Assembly (NCBI GenBank): GCA_022826155.1 | Contig: JAJDVL010000042.1 | Coordinates: 1 to 64,000, forward strand | Origin: Prochlorococcaceae cyanobacterium jk18x22bins.40 | Lineage (GTDB): Bacteria > Cyanobacteriota > Cyanobacteriia > PCC-6307 > Cyanobiaceae | DNA length: 64,000 nucleotides | Reading direction: 5' to 3' | In this document: positions 1-9,161 of the stretch, one piece after another | Layout: every line of letters begins with the position of its first letter | Position numbering within the stretch: position 1 is the stretch's first letter | Notes under the pieces: generated by a model | Seen by the model: the letters and a program-made list of their open reading frames with translations, nothing else | What the model was told of the DNA's origin: nothing | The model's database searches: none | Made by a program: the position numbers and the translations under genes

Positions 1-3000
1 GATGATGATGGTCTCGTCCCCTTCCGCCATCTGATCATCCAGGATGGAGACGGGGATGGTTGCCGTCGACCCGGACACGAGTACCGTACCGGACAGGGCG
101 GTGAAGTCCTCTCCCGGGCTGGCGCTTCCACCCACCTGATAAGCCACGGTGGTGGCTGTGGAGAAGGGGGGGGGTTGGACGCTCAGCTCCAGGTTGACTG
201 TACGGCTGCCCTGGGCCTCGCCGCCAGTGTAGGCCGTGGTGCTGAACTGCACCACCGGCGCGGTCGGCACAGGAGACGGGTTGCCACCGTCGCCGTCGCC
301 GTCGCCGCTATTATCCACCACAAAGTTGTTGTCGTTGGCGCCGGTGGGGATGGTGTTGGCCAGGGCGTTGCCGCTGCTGTCCTCGATGTTCTGACCGTTG
401 GCAAAACTCAACGTCACCGTGGTGGCGTCGAGATTGGCCAGGTTGCCGCCGCTGGCGGTCACGTCGTAGGCATTCGTTGCGCCCACCTGGTCTACGGCCA
501 GGCTGGCGTTGGCGCCGCTCACCTGGAAATCCGCCGCATCCACGTTCCGCACCGCCTCGTTGAACGTCACCCGCCAAGTGAGGCTATCAGCATCAGTCGG
601 CGAGCTGGAGGGCGTCTGTCGTGTGATGGAATCGACAAGCGGCGCCGTGGTGTCGGGGTTGGTGTTGTCCACCACAAAGCTGTTGTCGTTGGTTCCCGTG
701 GGCGCCGTGTCCGTGAGCGCGTTGCCACTGGTATCCTCGATGTCTTGGCCGCTGGCAAAACTCAGCGTTACCGTGGCGTCCAGACTGGCCAGGTTGCCGC
801 CGCTGGCGGTCACGTCGTAGGCATTCGTTGCGCCCACCTGCGCCACGGCCAGGCTGGCGGTGGTGCCGCTCACCTGGAAATCCGTCGCATCCACGTTCCG
901 CACCGCCTCGTTGAACGCCACCCGCCAGGTCAGGCTATCGGCATCAGTCGGTGAAGAGGACGGTGTTTGACGCTCAATCGAGGTGACACGCGGGGGCATG
1001 GTATCATTCTCGTCGTCGTCATTCACCGTCACTGTCGCCGTCGCCCCGCTGCCCACTGTGTAGCCGCTGCCGGCATTCACTGTCACCGTCACGCTGCCGT
1101 GCGGCTCGTCGACGCTGTCGTTCTCCGTGGGGATGGTGACGATGTAGGAGGTCTCGCCTGCCAGGATGTCGACGCCCGCGTCTTCCAGGGAGCTCAGATG
1201 ACCGAGGGCAGCGAATTCGCCAGTCTGCGAGACCGTCACGTCCACATTCAGGAGCGTTGATGGGGCTGGCGTCGCGGTCACCGTGAAGCTGGCCGCCGTG
1301 CCCTCCGTCACTGGCGACGTACCGGCCGATATCGTCACGACCGGCGTGACCGACGTCGGCGTCGGCGTCGAGGTGTTGTCCACCACGAAGGTATTGTGGT
1401 TGGTTCCCGTGGGCGCCGTGTTCACGAGCTTGTTGCCGCTCGTGTCTTCGATGTTCTGGTCGCTGTCGAAATTCAGCGTCACCGTGCCGTTGAGGCCTGC
1501 CAGGTCTCCGCCCGAGGCGGTGACGTCGTAGACATTGGCCGTAACCTTCCTGACGGCGAGCGTGGCACTCGTGCCCGCGAGGGTGAAATCCCCGGTGTCC
1601 ACGTTCCGGACGTCCTCGCTGAAGTTCACCCGCCAGGTCAGGGTGTCCAGGGCGGTCGGCGAGACAGACGGCAGATCGCGCACGATCGAGGAGACCCGCG
1701 GCGCCGTCGTGTCCAGGGCCAGGTCGCCGTCGTTGTCTCGGATGGTCACCGTTGCCGTGGGATTGGTGGCGCCCACGACATACCCCTTCGGAAACGGATC
1801 GATGCCCAACTCCGGCGACGGATTGATGTCGATGCTGAAGGTCTCGTCCGGCTCCCTGACCTCGTGGTTCCACGCGTTCGACCTCACCACCTCGGGCAAC
1901 TCGTCCAGGGTCCGGACGGTGAAGGTGTGCGAGGCGGTATTGGCCGGGATGGTGACGCTTTCGGGCGACGCCTCGTAGTCCTTCCCCACAGGGAAACCCC
2001 TTTGGATGTCATAGCTGGCATGCCATTTGCGGGCGGTGCCGCCGCTGCCTTGGTCCGCATCCCGGTAAACGAGGCCCACTTCCGTGGCCGTGGCGCGCGG
2101 CGGGTCGATGGTCACCGTCACGCCCACATCCTCGCCCTCCGTCACGCTGTAGGATCCGCTGGCGAAACTGATCGTGCAGTTCTTGTCCGAGATAACGACC
2201 TCCGCCGAGCGCGGGCTCCCCAGCGTGACGCCGGACGGCAGCCTCGAGGCGTCGATCGCAATCCGGAAGCTCTCGTCGCCCTCGCAGAGGGCGTTGTACA
2301 GAAGCGGAATGTCGAAAGACTGGAAGCTGGTGCCGTCCGCCTTGATCGTCATTGTGGCCACGGCCTCGTAATCCTCTCCCTTCGTGGTCGTGATGTCCGT
2401 GAAGACCAGTGGCACCTCGATGTCACGGCCCGGCAGCGGATCCACCCGCAGTGTCGGCTGGATCAGGGCGACTCCATCAGAATCCTCTTTGCTGGTCTCA
2501 TTCACCTTGTAGCGCTCCCGAAAGAAGGACACGGCCACCGACGACGGCGCGTCCCGGACAGTTAAACTCAACTGCTGACCGCCCCCGAGCTGAAGGGTGA
2601 CCGTCTCGTCCGATTCCGCCGTATTGTCCTCGATCATCTCGATCTGCAACTTATTGACGACATTCCTGCATCCAGACCTGCTGTCGTGGCAGGGCATGCG
2701 CGCGCCGTGCAAGGTGATCGAAGGGCTGTTCCCGCCCAGGTCGTTGCAGATCGCAGCGCCGGCTGGAGCGCCTCCGAGGCAGGTCAGCCGGTAGTCCGTC
2801 CCGTTGGTGGCGGTTCCCCCGATCGACAAAGGCAGCGTCACCGTCTCGTCGGCGGCCATGGCCCGCGACAAATTGATAGTGAGACCGATGCTCCCGCCCT
2901 CCGGCAGCGTCGTCCCCCCCGAGAAAGAACGAAACCGCGCCGTCAGGGCCGGGGTCTGCGCCTGCGCCCCGGTGGCGAGGCCGAGCAGCAGCGGCAGGAC

Positions 3001-3132
3001 CGGAAGGAGCGTGGCAGCGGCCTTTCGCAGGGTCCAGGAGCCCTTGGAAGGACCGGATTTTGGAAACAAAGGCGGAAGGGAACCTTGAGGTGCTCGCACA
3101 CTAACCATGGGATGCTCTTTAGATTTACGCAT
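1..3132 (-). CDS. Secreted Calx-beta / bacterial Ig-like repeat protein (3' end outside window)
   Basis: The frame is open from an ATG at 3132 to the left edge, about 1,044 codons, so the C-terminus is missing. A second in-frame ATG at 3108 has a better purine stretch (AAAGAG) upstream. The N-terminus has a basic stretch and a hydrophobic core (about residues 36-58, ending GAQA), a probable signal peptide. Calx-beta-like stretches follow, with recurring EGxxxxxTV and GxDY elements, and another lies at the truncated end. Three Ig/SwmB-like modules share the elements SPTDADSLTWRV, YDVTASGG, NIEDTSGN and FVVDN. Such modules usually bind Ca2+ or mediate adhesion at the cell surface; the ligand here is unknown. 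Two modules are nearly identical in DNA. No neighbour suggests an operon. Confidence 0.85.
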   Translation of the reverse strand, partial: MRKSKEHPMVSVRAPQGSLPPLFPKSGPSKGSWTLRKAAATLLPVLPLLLGLATGAQAQTPALTARFRSFSGGTTLPEGGSIGLTINLSRAMAADETVTLPLSIGGTATNGTDYRLTCLGGAPAGAAICNDLGGNSPSITLHGARMPCHDSRSGCRNVVNKLQIEMIEDNTAESDETVTLQLGGGQQLSLTVRDAPSSVAVSFFRERYKVNETSKEDSDGVALIQPTLRVDPLPGRDIEVPLVFTDITTTKGEDYEAVATMTIKADGTSFQSFDIPLLYNALCEGDESFRIAIDASRLPSGVTLGSPRSAEVVISDKNCTISFASGSYSVTEGEDVGVTVTIDPPRATATEVGLVYRDADQGSGGTARKWHASYDIQRGFPVGKDYEASPESVTIPANTASHTFTVRTLDELPEVVRSNAWNHEVREPDETFSIDINPSPELGIDPFPKGYVVGATNPTATVTIRDNDGDLALDTTAPRVSSIVRDLPSVSPTALDTLTWRVNFSEDVRNVDTGDFTLAGTSATLAVRKVTANVYDVTASGGDLAGLNGTVTLNFDSDQNIEDTSGNKLVNTAPTGTNHNTFVVDNTSTPTPTSVTPVVTISAGTSPVTEGTAASFTVTATPAPSTLLNVDVTVSQTGEFAALGHLSSLEDAGVDILAGETSYIVTIPTENDSVDEPHGSVTVTVNAGSGYTVGSGATATVTVNDDDENDTMPPRVTSIERQTPSSSPTDADSLTWRVAFNEAVRNVDATDFQVSGTTASLAVAQVGATNAYDVTASGGNLASLDATVTLSFASGQDIEDTSGNALTDTAPTGTNDNSFVVDNTNPDTTAPLVDSITRQTPSSSPTDADSLTWRVTFNEAVRNVDAADFQVSGANASLAVDQVGATNAYDVTASGGNLANLDATTVTLSFANGQNIEDSSGNALANTIPTGANDNNFVVDNSGDGDGDGGNPSPVPTAPVVQFSTTAYTGGEAQGSRTVNLELSVQPPPFSTATTVAYQVGGSASPGEDFTALSGTVLVSGSTATIPVSILDDQMAEGDETIII
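310..1000. repeat. Two near-identical tandem Ig-like modules inside the surface protein gene
   Basis: Two consecutive units of about 345 bp, roughly 655-1000 and 310-654, encode almost the same module. Several long stretches are identical, for example the bases coding for GATNAYDVTASGGNLA. A third, more divergent unit lies at about 1375-1710. High DNA identity suggests recent duplication or ongoing gene conversion, so repeat number may vary between strains. Confidence 0.8.
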
Positions 3133-3442
3133 TTCTTAAATAATTATCCAGTTATCCCCAACTCCCATTTCACGCCTGAACCCCATGGCCGGGCGGCGGC
3201 CCTGTGCCGTGCATTGGGAGTCATGCCTGCTCCCGCTCCACTACAGCAGCCCAGTCTGGGGGGGCAGTACAAAAGTACTGGCAATCAGGAGGTCCATGGG
3301 AAAAGAGGAGAGTAACAAGTCTGCTCACGCACACATTAAAGCCCGCATGGCGCCCATTGGCAAGGCTTCCTGGGGTGAAGGGTGGCGGAGTGCTGAGTTT
3401 CACCGGAGGGCCACTGAAGCGCCCCACCCCTGGGGGAAGCCC
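3133..3442. other. Non-coding spacer between ureG and the surface protein gene
   Basis: No supported gene. The part next to the surface protein start (3120-3165) is AT-rich and is probably its promoter area. About 28 bp at 3411-3438, just downstream of the ureG stop, recur almost exactly at 63911-63938 beside a broken ureG copy. No clear terminator was found. Confidence 0.5.
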
Positions 3443-4063
3443 TCAGTCGCCAGAGGCGGGCAGCGGAGGGGGCAACTGGCGCAGAAGAAAGTCCTCCACC
3501 CCCTCCACCCCCTCGCCCGTGCGCAGGTTGGTGAAACACCATGGCCGCTCACCCCTCATGCGGCGGGTATCCGCCTCCATCACCGCCAGGTTGGCTCCCA
3601 CGTGGGGGGCCAGGTCGATTTTGTTGATCACCAGCAGATCGGAGCGGGTGATGCCGGGACCCCCCTTGCGGGGAATCTTGTCCCCAGCCGCCACGTCAAT
3701 CACGTAGATGCACAGGTCCACCAGCTCCGGGCTGAAGCTGGCGGCCAGGTTGTCGCCACCGCTCTCCACCAGAACCAGATCCAGCACGGGCTCAGCCCGC
3801 TCCAGCTCTTCCACCGCCACCAGGTTGATGGAGCAGTCTTCCCGGATGGCCGTGTGGGGGCAGCCGCCGGTTTCCACGCCCCGGATGCGTTCAGGCGGCA
3901 GGGAACCGGAACGCAGCAGAAATTCCGCATCCTCCCGGGTGTAGATGTCGTTGGTCACCACGGCCATTTGGAGCCTCTGCCGGAGCCGTTTGCAGAGCAC
4001 GTCCACCAGGGCGGTCTTGCCCGAGCCCACCGGCCCGGCCACGCCAACACGCAAAGCGCTCAA
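3443..4063 (-). CDS. ureG: Urease accessory GTPase UreG
   Basis: 206 aa, normal UreG length. UreG is the SIMIBI-class GTPase that powers nickel insertion into apo-urease together with UreF, UreD/H and UreE. Visible motifs are the P-loop GPVGSGKT (residues 10-17), the nickel-binding Cys-Pro-His (68-70), the ESGGDN region (100-105) and the guanine-specificity NKID (147-150). The start overlaps the ureF stop by 4 bp, so the two are translationally coupled. The structural genes ureABC and ureD are not in the window, so whether urease is active cannot be judged here. A truncated second copy of this gene appears at the right edge. Confidence 0.96.
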   Translation of the reverse strand: MSALRVGVAGPVGSGKTALVDVLCKRLRQRLQMAVVTNDIYTREDAEFLLRSGSLPPERIRGVETGGCPHTAIREDCSINLVAVEELERAEPVLDLVLVESGGDNLAASFSPELVDLCIYVIDVAAGDKIPRKGGPGITRSDLLVINKIDLAPHVGANLAVMEADTRRMRGERPWCFTNLRTGEGVEGVEDFLLRQLPPPLPASGD

Positions 4064-4770
4064 CTGCGAAACAAACGGCTATACAGCCCATCATGCCCCA
4101 ACTGGGCCATGGCGGGACCCAAGGTTTCCGGCCACAACGTCTGGGGATCCAGATTGGGGGCCGCCGCCGCCAGGGCCGCAATGGGGTCCTGGAGCCGTAG
4201 TTGCAGTTGCTGGCCGTGGCGCGCCGCCAGGGGCACCAGCCGCACCGCCGCGCTGATGAGATTGGCGGACCAACTGAAAAGAAAAGCCTCCAGTAACCCC
4301 GCCACCGGCAATTGAAACCGCTCCCCCGCCAAGCTCCAGGCCAGGGCCAGCCCCGCCTCCTGAGGCCAGTGGCCCAAGGGGCAGCCATGGTCCGCCGTTA
4401 ACTGGCGCAGCACCACCAGCATGGAGCGCCCCATCTGCCTCTGCTGCTGGCGCATGGCCTCACAACCCCGCTGGGCCACTAGCCAGGCGTCATGGCGTTC
4501 TGCCAGAGCCCAGTCCCCCGCCCGCAACGCCACCAGGCAACGGTTGATGACGGCCGCATCCACGCCAATGGCCCCGCTGCTCAACTCCGCCGTCAGCCAG
4601 CATTCCAGGCTGGCCACATCCCGCAAGGTCCCCTGCTGCACCAGGGTTTCCAGGCCTTCCGAATAGGTGTAGCCCCCCACCGGCAGGGTGGGGCTGGCCA
4701 ACTGCCATAACAACTGCTGAGGAGACCGGCAGGAGCGGGGCGGGGATGGCGGCCAATCAGCACTGGTCAT
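4060..4770 (-). CDS. ureF: Urease accessory protein UreF
   Basis: 236 aa, all-helical UreF. It acts in the UreD-UreF-UreG pre-activation complex as a gate for GTP-dependent nickel delivery to urease. The N-terminal half carries the family pattern [13 protein letters not shown] (about residues 29-41), followed by the long helical body. The gene overlaps ureE upstream and ureG downstream by 4 bp each, giving a tightly coupled ureE-ureF-ureG operon. No frameshift is visible. Confidence 0.93.
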   Translation of the reverse strand: MTSADWPPSPPRSCRSPQQLLWQLASPTLPVGGYTYSEGLETLVQQGTLRDVASLECWLTAELSSGAIGVDAAVINRCLVALRAGDWALAERHDAWLVAQRGCEAMRQQQRQMGRSMLVVLRQLTADHGCPLGHWPQEAGLALAWSLAGERFQLPVAGLLEAFLFSWSANLISAAVRLVPLAARHGQQLQLRLQDPIAALAAAAPNLDPQTLWPETLGPAMAQLGHDGLYSRLFRS

Positions 4771-5324
4771 GACCTGGACGGCCCCTCTGTCCCATGGCCT
4801 TGGTGGGCACTGGCGCTGTAGGCCCCCGCCTCGGGATAAAACGCTTGACGGAGGGAAAACACCCTCAAGTCCCGATCCTCAAGCAACTGTCGCAAGACCC
4901 CATCCCCAGGAATGAGCAGCCGCCGGGGCTGGATCTCCATGGGCAGGTGGCGATTCCCCAAGTGATAGGCCGCCTGCAATAACGCCAGGGGCGTGGAGGC
5001 CTCCACCGCCAGCAAATCCTCCGGAGCCGCCACCACTTCCACCACCAGTTGGCCCTGTTCGCAACTCAGCCTTTCGCCAGGTTGCAGGGGGCCTGTGCGG
5101 GGCAACTGCAACACCACCTCCAGCCCCTGATCCGTGGTGCGCCGTCCCCGCACCCTGCTGCGCGCTTCTGCGGAGAGGCCCATGGTCTGCAACGACGCCA
5201 CAGGGCAGGCTGCAACGCCACGACGGCTGAGAACAGGGGAGGCAGGCAACAGCGACTGGCCAGAGAATGGCCCCATCATGCCCTGGAAGCAGCCCCACCG
5301 TGCCGCCGCCTCTCCTTGGGCCAT
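4767..5324 (-). CDS. ureE: Urease nickel metallochaperone UreE
   Basis: 185 aa from the longest start. The UreE core begins around LSAEARSRVRGRRT (from about residue 50) and contains the central GPLQPGERL and HLGNRH elements; the C-terminus has only a modest His content (HQGHG), not a long His tail. UreE collects Ni2+ and hands it to UreG. The family is usually about 150-160 aa, so translation may begin at 5279 or 5276 (adjacent ATG codons). The 5324 ATG has no Shine-Dalgarno and lies inside the repeat element at 5321-5369. First gene of the ureEFG operon, divergent from fic. Confidence 0.85.
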   Translation of the reverse strand: MAQGEAAARWGCFQGMMGPFSGQSLLPASPVLSRRGVAACPVASLQTMGLSAEARSRVRGRRTTDQGLEVVLQLPRTGPLQPGERLSCEQGQLVVEVVAAPEDLLAVEASTPLALLQAAYHLGNRHLPMEIQPRRLLIPGDGVLRQLLEDRDLRVFSLRQAFYPEAGAYSASAHQGHGTEGPSRS

Positions 5325-5369
5325 GAAGCGATTAGGCAGGCGTAATCGCTTCGTCCCATGAAGCGATTA
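5321..5369. promoter_or_regulatory. Triple palindromic repeat between ureE and fic, operator-like
   Basis: GAAGCGATTA occurs at 5325-5334 and 5360-5369, and its exact reverse complement TAATCGCTTC at 5343-5352, so there are two overlapping perfect 10-bp inverted repeats (spacers 8 and 7 bp). The two direct copies extend to 14 bp (CCATGAAGCGATTA). The block lies immediately upstream of both the fic start (5380) and the longest ureE start (5324). Position and symmetry suggest a binding site for a dimeric repressor, possibly the C-terminal winged helix of the Fic protein itself. That role is inference. Confidence 0.6.
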
Positions 5370-5379
5370 TCATGGCAGG

Positions 5380-6533
5380 ATGGATAGCCTCCCCAGCCGC
5401 AACTGGATTTGGGAGCAGCCCCGGTGGCCCCAGTTCCATTGGGATGACCAGCAGTTGAGTCCTGGCCTGACAGCAGCGGACCAGGCCTGGCAACACCTGC
5501 TGGCCAAGCTTGAGACCCTGGAGCCATCCCTCCAGGGGGAAGCTGCCGCCGCCTTGCTGAACCGAGAAGGTTTGCACACCACCGCCATCGAAGGGGAAAC
5601 CCTGGATCCCTCCATGGTGCGCTCCTCGTTGGCCCGCCGTTTACAGCTTCCCCAGCAGCCCGGCCAGCCCCGACCCTCGGCCCAGGTGGAAGGCCTGGTG
5701 GACCTGCTCATGGCCGCCACCGCCCAACTCTCGGCGCCCCTGACCGTGGAACGGCTCAACCATTGGCATCAGCAATTGTTCAAGGGCGACGCCCCTGGCT
5801 TGCGGTCCATCCCCACTGGTGTGTTACGCAGTGGAACAACCCCTATGCAGGTGGTGTCCGGCGCCATTGGCCGGGAACGGGTTCATTTTGAAGCGCCCCC
5901 AAGCCATGGGCTGCCCAGGCTGCTGGCGGCCTTTCTCCACTGGTTCAACATCCCACCGCCAGGTCTCCATCCCCTGCTGCGCTCCGGGGTGGCCCATCTC
6001 TGGTTTGTCACCCTCCACCCCTACGAGGACGGCAATGGCCGCCTGGGCCGGGCCTTGGCAGAACGCGTTCTGCCAAGGCCAGCCTGGCGGCGATCAACGC
6101 CTCCCCTTGGGTGGTCCATGCCCTCGGTCTGTCCACCCGGATCTCGCGCCAGCGACAAGCCTATTACCATCTGCTGGAAACCACCCAGCGGGGTGGTCTG
6201 GAGATCACCCCTTGGCTCCACTGGTTTCTGGAGCAGGTGCAGGCCGCCGCCTTGGCCAATGCCGCTATTGTGGAGGCCGTCAAAGCCAAGGCCCTGTTCT
6301 GGTGGGTTCACCGCCACACTGATTTCAATCCACGGCAACGGAAACTGCTGAACCGTCTCTGGGATGCTGAGCCCGAAGGGTTTGAAGGCAATCTCACCGT
6401 GCGCAAAGCCGTTGGCCTCAACCGCGTGAGCCGCGCCACCGCCTACCGGGACCTGAGTGACCTGGTGGAGAAAGGAGCCTTGGCGCCCTGTGGGCAGGGG
6501 CGGAGCGGGGCTTATCGGTTGGTGTTGAGGTAG
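5380..6533 (+). pseudogene. Fic family protein with DUF4172 and winged-helix ends, frameshifted
   Basis: Frame 1 (from the ATG at 5380) encodes a DUF4172-like N-terminus (WIWEQPRWPQFHWD), an inhibitory-helix motif TTAIEG (residues 67-72) and the Fic active site HPYEDGNGRLGRAL (catalytic His about residue 213). The conserved frame is then lost near 6073 and resumes in another frame with INASPWVVHALGLSTRIS, AYYHLLETTQ and a C-terminal winged-helix (about 6330-6533). Restoring one G at 6072/6073 would read RVLAKASLAA and join both halves into one normal Fic of about 384 aa. Fic enzymes AMPylate target proteins. As read, the product is cut just after the active site. A sequencing error is possible. 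Confidence 0.85.
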
Positions 6534-6617
6534 GGGCGGAGGCCGCCTCACCCCACGCAAACCCACTCCACGTAATGATGGGATTGATTCCCCCTCACAG
6601 ATGAACTCCGATCGCCC

Positions 6618-6776
6618 ATGTTCCGATCATTGATTGTGATGATCTTGATTCTCGGCCTGGGCTTCGGCATCCAACGGGGCTGGATCACGGTGGATTGGCC
6701 CTTCATGCAGGCTGATCTCAAGGCCATATGGGAACAGTTTGACCAGCGCTCCCAGGAGCACCGCGATCAGCAATAA
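6618..6776 (+). CDS. Small membrane protein, hypothetical
   Basis: 52 aa beginning MFRSLIVMILILGLGFGIQ, one N-terminal membrane segment (about residues 2-19) followed by a short charged, probably soluble tail ending EHRDQQ. No family recognised. It lies 85 bp downstream of the broken fic gene and is convergent with the epimerase gene. The clear hydrophobic/charged partition and its fit in the gap make it a plausible real gene, but no strong ribosome binding site is seen. Confidence 0.5.
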   Translation: MFRSLIVMILILGLGFGIQRGWITVDWPFMQADLKAIWEQFDQRSQEHRDQQ

Positions 6777-6803
6777 TCCCGACAACCAGCCTTCCCTTGG
6801 GGT

Positions 6804-7769
6804 TCAACCTGCCAAGAGACCGTCAGCACGGTGGTAAACCGGGTTGAATGTTCCCCCTCTCTCTTCTGCAAGGGTGGCCACAAGGCCTTCCCGATAGGTG
6901 GGATAACGCAGCACGTAGCCCCAGGAGAGAAGCCTCCGGTTGCTGACGCGGCGATTTTCCATCCAGAAACTTTGGGCCATGGAACCCATGGCGGTTTTCA
7001 CGTCCCCATAGCGCTCATAGGGGGGCAGTTTGCAACCCAGCAGACGGGCAGCCAGGCCCAGGAGTTCGCTACTGGGACAGGGTTGGGCATCACAGACGTT
7101 GACCACCGTGTCACGGTATCCGTGGCGCTGACACCAGAGAACCGCCCCCACCACGTCATCCACATGGACCCTGGAGAACACCTGGCTCGGTTTATGGATC
7201 AGGCGAGCCCGCTTTTGATGGAGCCGGGCAAAAGGACTACGGCCAGGCCCGTAGATTCCTGGCAGACGCAAGATCAGAGGCGCCAGTCCGGAGGCTCTCC
7301 ACGCCGCTTCACAACCGATACGGTGGCGGCTTCGGGGAACACGGGAGCGCGGAGGCAGCGATTCATCCGCCCAGTCCCCTTGCAGGTCCCCGTAGACCCC
7401 ACTGGTGGAGAGGTAACCCACCCATGGGGGTGCTGACCGCCGCAGGGCGGCTCCCAGCCGATCCTGCACGGGGTCAACACCGGCTTCTCCGGGAGGGATG
7501 GTGGAGAGCACCGCCGTAAAAGGACCCAGCGCCTTGAGGTCAGGGTCAACCCCCTGCACGCTATCAAAGACCACCACTTGCGGTTGGGGTCTCGGCCGCG
7601 GGGAAGACGCGTTGTGGTCAGCCGTCGCCGCTGGTTGGTGAATGGTGTGCTGATCAGTGCTGGCACGGTGGGTCACCACCACCTCATGTCCCAGATCCAG
7701 GAGCCGATCCACCAGACGCATGCCACAGTAGCCGCCCCCCAACACCAACCAACGCTGTCGTTCAGCCAT
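6804..7769 (-). CDS. SDR-family NAD(P)-dependent epimerase/dehydratase
   Basis: 321 aa with an N-terminal Rossmann fold: LVLGGGYCG (about residues 8-16) is the dinucleotide-binding glycine motif. STSGVYGD and LRLPGIYGPGRSP are typical of the extended (atypical) SDR group that includes YeeZ-like proteins. The usual YxxxK catalytic pair is not evident, so this may be an atypical SDR of unknown substrate rather than a true sugar epimerase. The start overlaps the end of the upstream lipoprotein-like gene by 8 bp, indicating co-transcription with it and the AbrB-like gene. Confidence 0.8.
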   Translation of the reverse strand: MAERQRWLVLGGGYCGMRLVDRLLDLGHEVVVTHRASTDQHTIHQPAATADHNASSPRPRPQPQVVVFDSVQGVDPDLKALGPFTAVLSTIPPGEAGVDPVQDRLGAALRRSAPPWVGYLSTSGVYGDLQGDWADESLPPRSRVPRSRHRIGCEAAWRASGLAPLILRLPGIYGPGRSPFARLHQKRARLIHKPSQVFSRVHVDDVVGAVLWCQRHGYRDTVVNVCDAQPCPSSELLGLAARLLGCKLPPYERYGDVKTAMGSMAQSFWMENRRVSNRRLLSWGYVLRYPTYREGLVATLAEERGGTFNPVYHRADGLLAG

Positions 7770-8121
7770 CGCCCCCCTGCTTCCTGCAGATTACTTCCAC
7801 ACTGAAGTGGAAGTCCTCTTGATCATCGGGGGTGGAGGTCAGGGTGGCCATGGCTTTCTCCACGTCAAAAAGCTTCTGACACGCTTCACGTTCCCTGCCG
7901 TAATGCTGCCAGACGACGAAGCGATCCACGTGGGCCCGCAGCAACTGGGGATGGCTGGCTACGATATGGTCACAGAGGGCCATGTGCTCGGCAGGCTCAA
8001 GGGGTTCCTGAGCAAATCGGGCCAGGCAGCCACTGGTCAGGGGCTTGGCCTGGGGAAGCTCCCCGCCAAAGCCGCAACTGCCGAGAAGGACCACCAGGGC
8101 TGTCAGCGTCCTATGGACCAC
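7762..8121 (-). CDS. Hypothetical exported protein, possible lipoprotein
   Basis: 119 aa. The N-terminus has a short hydrophobic stretch followed by LGSC (about residues 13-16), compatible with a signal peptidase II lipobox. The rest is soluble and contains five further Cys or His-rich positions (LCDHIVASHPQ, CQKLFD, ICRKQ). No family recognised. It overlaps the AbrB-like gene upstream (8111-8121) and the SDR gene downstream (7762-7769), so all three form one minus-strand operon. Confidence 0.6.
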   Translation of the reverse strand: MVHRTLTALVVLLGSCGFGGELPQAKPLTSGCLARFAQEPLEPAEHMALCDHIVASHPQLLRAHVDRFVVWQHYGREREACQKLFDVEKAMATLTSTPDDQEDFHFSVEVICRKQGGDG

Positions 8122-8641
8122 CGGAGGAGCCCCCCTGGCCCATGGTCAATAACCGCACAAGCAGGGGCATCACCACCAGCACCGTCACCAGACGCACAGT
8201 ATGCAGGGCCGCCACCGTGGCCCCGACCCCCAGTTCCTCTCCCGCCAGGCTCATGCCCGTGAGGCCACCTGGCGCGGCGCCCAAAAGCCCGACGGTCAGC
8301 TTGATCCCCAACAGCCGACTGCTCCACCAGCCCACCACAATTCCTGCAACCAGAAGGACCAGGGTGATGAGAAGAGCAGGTCGCCAGAGATTGCGCATCT
8401 CTTGCAACGTGGTGGCCGTCAAGCCCGAGCCAATCACGATGCCAACGGCAATCTCCAGCGTGGTTCGCGTCCCTGTGGGCCAGTGGATGGCGGGGTGGTT
8501 GGGGATCAGGCTCACCAAGGCGGCCCCCAGCAAGGCGCCCACGAGGGGAGCGGCAGGAATCCGCGTGCCGAGGGCCAGAAGCCCTAGCCCCAGCCCCGCT
8601 AAAACCGTTAGAAGTCCGAGCAGATGCTTGGTGCTGTCCAT
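8111..8641 (-). CDS. AbrB-family (AidB regulator/permease-like) membrane protein
   Basis: 176 aa, highly hydrophobic, with about five or six predicted membrane segments. The pattern PLVGALLGAALVS, AVGIVIGSGL and the conserved GAAPGGLTGMSLAGEELG matches the AbrB duplication family (once called putative ammonia monooxygenase). Most family members carry two such repeats, about 350 aa; this one carries a single repeat, as in many cyanobacteria, and would act as a dimer if it is a transporter. Substrate unknown. First gene of a three-gene overlapping operon. Confidence 0.8.
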   Translation of the reverse strand: MDSTKHLLGLLTVLAGLGLGLLALGTRIPAAPLVGALLGAALVSLIPNHPAIHWPTGTRTTLEIAVGIVIGSGLTATTLQEMRNLWRPALLITLVLLVAGIVVGWWSSRLLGIKLTVGLLGAAPGGLTGMSLAGEELGVGATVAALHTVRLVTVLVVMPLLVRLLTMGQGGSSGGP

Positions 8642-8751
8642 CCAATCTTCACGCCTCTGTGCATTCTGTTGTCAAATGGTCGTGCCTGAGGGTCTGTTCC
8701 AATGGCCACACATTGGCGGGCAAGGTGTCAGAATGAGAAGAAAGTGACGCC

Positions 8752-8928
8752 ATGGAAACGCTCTCCGTCCCTGCTGCGACTATCACCTTTTCCGAGCAGG
8801 ATCACCAACTGGAAAAGCTGGAGTTTGCCCTGGCTCTCGCCCTCTCGGAGGGTTGCCATGACAAAGCCCATCATCTTCGCTCCTGCATTGAAGCCTTAGG
8901 AGATCATGGGGAGGAGCCGGGAACTTGA
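8752..8928 (+). CDS. Small soluble protein, hypothetical
   Basis: 58 aa starting METLSVPAATITF. It is mostly helical and charged, with a central LEFALALALSEGCHDKAHHLR and an acidic tail. No family recognised. The ORF has coding-like composition, sits in an otherwise empty gap and ends 20 bp before the next small gene on the same strand, suggesting a short operon with 8949 and the rhomboid gene. Confidence 0.5.
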   Translation: METLSVPAATITFSEQDHQLEKLEFALALALSEGCHDKAHHLRSCIEALGDHGEEPGT

Positions 8929-8948
8929 GCTAGCCTGCACTACTGTCC

Positions 8949-9161
8949 ATGGCGTTCTCATCTACTATGCGCACGCTTCCTGGCACAAGCGATAAGGCCA
9001 AATTGCTGGACAAGGCCCGTCATTTCTTTGGCCAAGCGGAACTGAGAGCAGAAGAAGGGGATCTTCAGAAAGCAGCGGAATTGATTGTTCGTGGTCTCCA
9101 CTGCGAATACCGTGCTGCACGACTGGGTCCTCAGGTTCTTCAGTTGATCAAGTCTTCATGA
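8949..9161 (+). CDS. Small helical protein, hypothetical
   Basis: 70 aa. The sequence from residue 15 onward (KAKLLDKARHFFGQAELRAEEGD) resembles a single helical hairpin of the TPR type, including AAELIVRGLHCEYRAARLG. The stop overlaps the start of the rhomboid gene by 4 bp (ATGA), indicating translational coupling. Function not known; it may assist or be regulated with the rhomboid protease. Confidence 0.65.
   Translation: MAFSSTMRTLPGTSDKAKLLDKARHFFGQAELRAEEGDLQKAAELIVRGLHCEYRAARLGPQVLQLIKSS

Noticed and set aside
1019-1873. Long alternative frame (284 codons) on the minus strand within the surface protein gene
   Set aside because: Arg/Gly/His-rich shadow of the GC-rich repeat gene; the other minus frame gives clear Calx-beta and Ig-like protein.
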